A DNA stretch of 64,000 nucleotides from Mucor racemosus (lineage: Eukaryota > Mucoromycota > Mucoromycetes > Mucorales > Mucoraceae): positions 6,076,001 to 6,140,000 of the forward strand of contig JAPEHQ010000001.1 in the NCBI GenBank assembly GCA_027405735.1. Direction: 5' to 3'. The notes under the pieces are model-generated. The model did no database searches. It saw only the letters and a list, made by a program, of their open reading frames with translations, and was not told the origin of the DNA. The number at the start of each line of letters is the position of its first letter. Position 1 is the stretch's first letter. The position numbers and the translations under genes were made by a program. Shown piece by piece: positions 62,690 to 64,000 of the stretch.

Positions 62690-64000
62690 AGGATATACCT
62701 CAGAGACTACAAAATAGATATGAATTAGTTGCATTATGCTAGCTATTCCTGAATTCATTTTATATCTCATGAAAGGCTCAAAAACACGTAAGATCCACTG
62801 CTTTTTTCTTGAAAACTGGGTTTCACTTTTCATCGCTGCTATACTTTTTTTTTTCACTAAATAACACCAAGATAAAATTATATGCCAATGTACCTGAAAT
62901 GTTCACCTTTAATCCAAAAACAAGTATCCGGAAATATCCTATTTTTTGCAGTTGATAATAATTTTTCAATACTAAGGTTTCAGATTTTTACGCGTATTTT
63001 ACTGCTAAAGGATTGAAAACTTTGAGCCTCCATATCTCTACAAAAAATTAAGCTATACTAACATGTTCTAATAATAAAATTTACTTGTTTTGAAGCGCTT
63101 TATAACATATTTTAGTATAAAACGATTATGAACACTTTTATTTTTTTTCATTTTTTTGGCATTTCTATAGTAGGTTTCAAAATATTGGTTAAATTGAGCA
63201 ACATTTTTTTTGCATTCATGTCATCCAGCTCGTTGAACTCTCTCATACCCAATTTAGTTTTTTTCAAAATATTGATTTTTCGTGGAGATATCCTCAAAAA
63301 TGTGTACAAAGAGACACCCTCATCTCCAACCTCAATTTTCCCCTTGTATACCCTCATCCCAAATTCTGAAACAGAAAAAAATTTGGACAAAAATGTTGTT
63401 TTCTCTACCAATAATGCAGCTAAAATATTTTGCAATAGCTTGATCGATAGATACTTTTTTTGCGCATCATTTCAGTTTTTTATATTTTAAATATGCTTAT
63501 AAAAAGTGATGTGTATCTTCAAAAAACCTTCAAAATTTCAATTGCATTTTACGCAAAATTTAATGTGAAATGTTTGTCTGAATTTTATTTAAATGAATGC
63601 AGAATCCAAAACTGTACAAAAACTATTTAGTATACTAGGTCGACTTACTTTGCAGTTCAGGAGCAATTAAACGATTTTGTTTTTTTCATCATTTTTCGTC
63701 CATTTTTTAAAATAAATTTTGGAACCCAGTTATCATAAGCTGTAAGCTGTGATATTGACTATTATTTTGATTATCTGGATGAAAAATCAATATTTTTGGC
63801 TGAAACAAAAAATACAGAGTAGCAATCAATTAGATCTATCTTGTGAATATATAAATTAAGCCCTGGATAATGAGTTTTAAGTTTTACAAAATAGTAAACT
63901 AATATTTACAACTGCAGAGACAAAGAAAAAAATCCCCATCCTTGTGAATATTGATCCAATTAATCTCCAATTATACATGATGGTAGATTTACATATACCC
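62690..64000 (-). mobile_element. Element C, third good copy, cut by the window edge
   Basis: From 62744 onwards it repeats 58888-60144 with an offset of 3856 bases and only scattered differences (for example GTTGATAATAAT for GTTGGTATTAAT near 62955). The leftmost ~55 bases are more diverged. The LTR-like B part would lie beyond base 64000. Confidence 0.85.
63148..63435 (-). CDS. Conserved short ORF of element C, third copy
   Basis: Identical in translation to the frame at 59292-59579. This reflects the recent duplication of the element rather than independent conservation. No known domain. Confidence 0.4.
   Translation of the reverse strand: MQNILAALLVEKTTFLSKFFSVSEFGMRVYKGKIEVGDEGVSLYTFLRISPRKINILKKTKLGMREFNELDDMNAKKMLLNLTNILKPTIEMPKK

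Overview
The window looks like nuclear DNA of an AT-rich early-diverging fungus, most likely Mucoromycota (Mucorales-like). This is inferred from short GT-AG introns of 47-78 bp, long T and A homopolymers, CAA/CAG-encoded polyglutamine, and clearly eukaryotic/fungal genes: a B-type cyclin, CCT2, SNF5, SFT2, a PKA catalytic subunit and a GLUT/HXT-type transporter. Exon coordinates were derived by hand from reading frames and splice motifs.

Layout. Bases 1-11096 hold a 5161-bp tandem repeat (two full units plus 774 bp of a third) with no convincing gene. Bases 11097-22478 are a mosaic of dispersed repeats: duplicated families A and D, two copies of an LTR-like ~540-bp element B in opposite orientation, a degenerate ~30-bp minisatellite (14.2-16.0 kb) bounded by a ~91-bp repeat, decayed copies of element C, and a broken copy of repeat E that carries a dynein intermediate chain exon fragment. 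Bases 22479-26001 carry an ankyrin-repeat protein and a sugar transporter, both on the minus strand. Bases 26002-32055 are gene-poor, with a second copy of E holding an intact dynein exon and a degenerate array of module M. Bases 32056-44169 carry a PKA catalytic subunit (-), CCT2 (-), SNF5 (+) and a glutamine-rich protein with a PP1-docking motif (+). Bases 44170-49743 are intergenic with a ~1.9-kb element C. Bases 49744-58238 form a compact gene island: B-type cyclin (+), SFT2 (+), a 1385-residue bromodomain/kinase-like fusion (-) and an EI24/LDS-like membrane protein (+). Bases 58239-64000 contain two nearly identical minus-strand copies of C and a tRNA-like sequence.

The genes do not form a pathway. 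They are general functions: chromatin (SNF5, bromodomain protein), cell cycle and signalling (cyclin B, PKA, PP1 docking), folding (CCT2), membrane traffic and transport (SFT2, sugar transporter). The less familiar content is the 5161-bp array, the B/C repeat family with a retained short reading frame, a repeat that carries a complete host exon, the bromodomain/pseudokinase fusion, and a CCT2 gene whose first coding exon is only the start codon.
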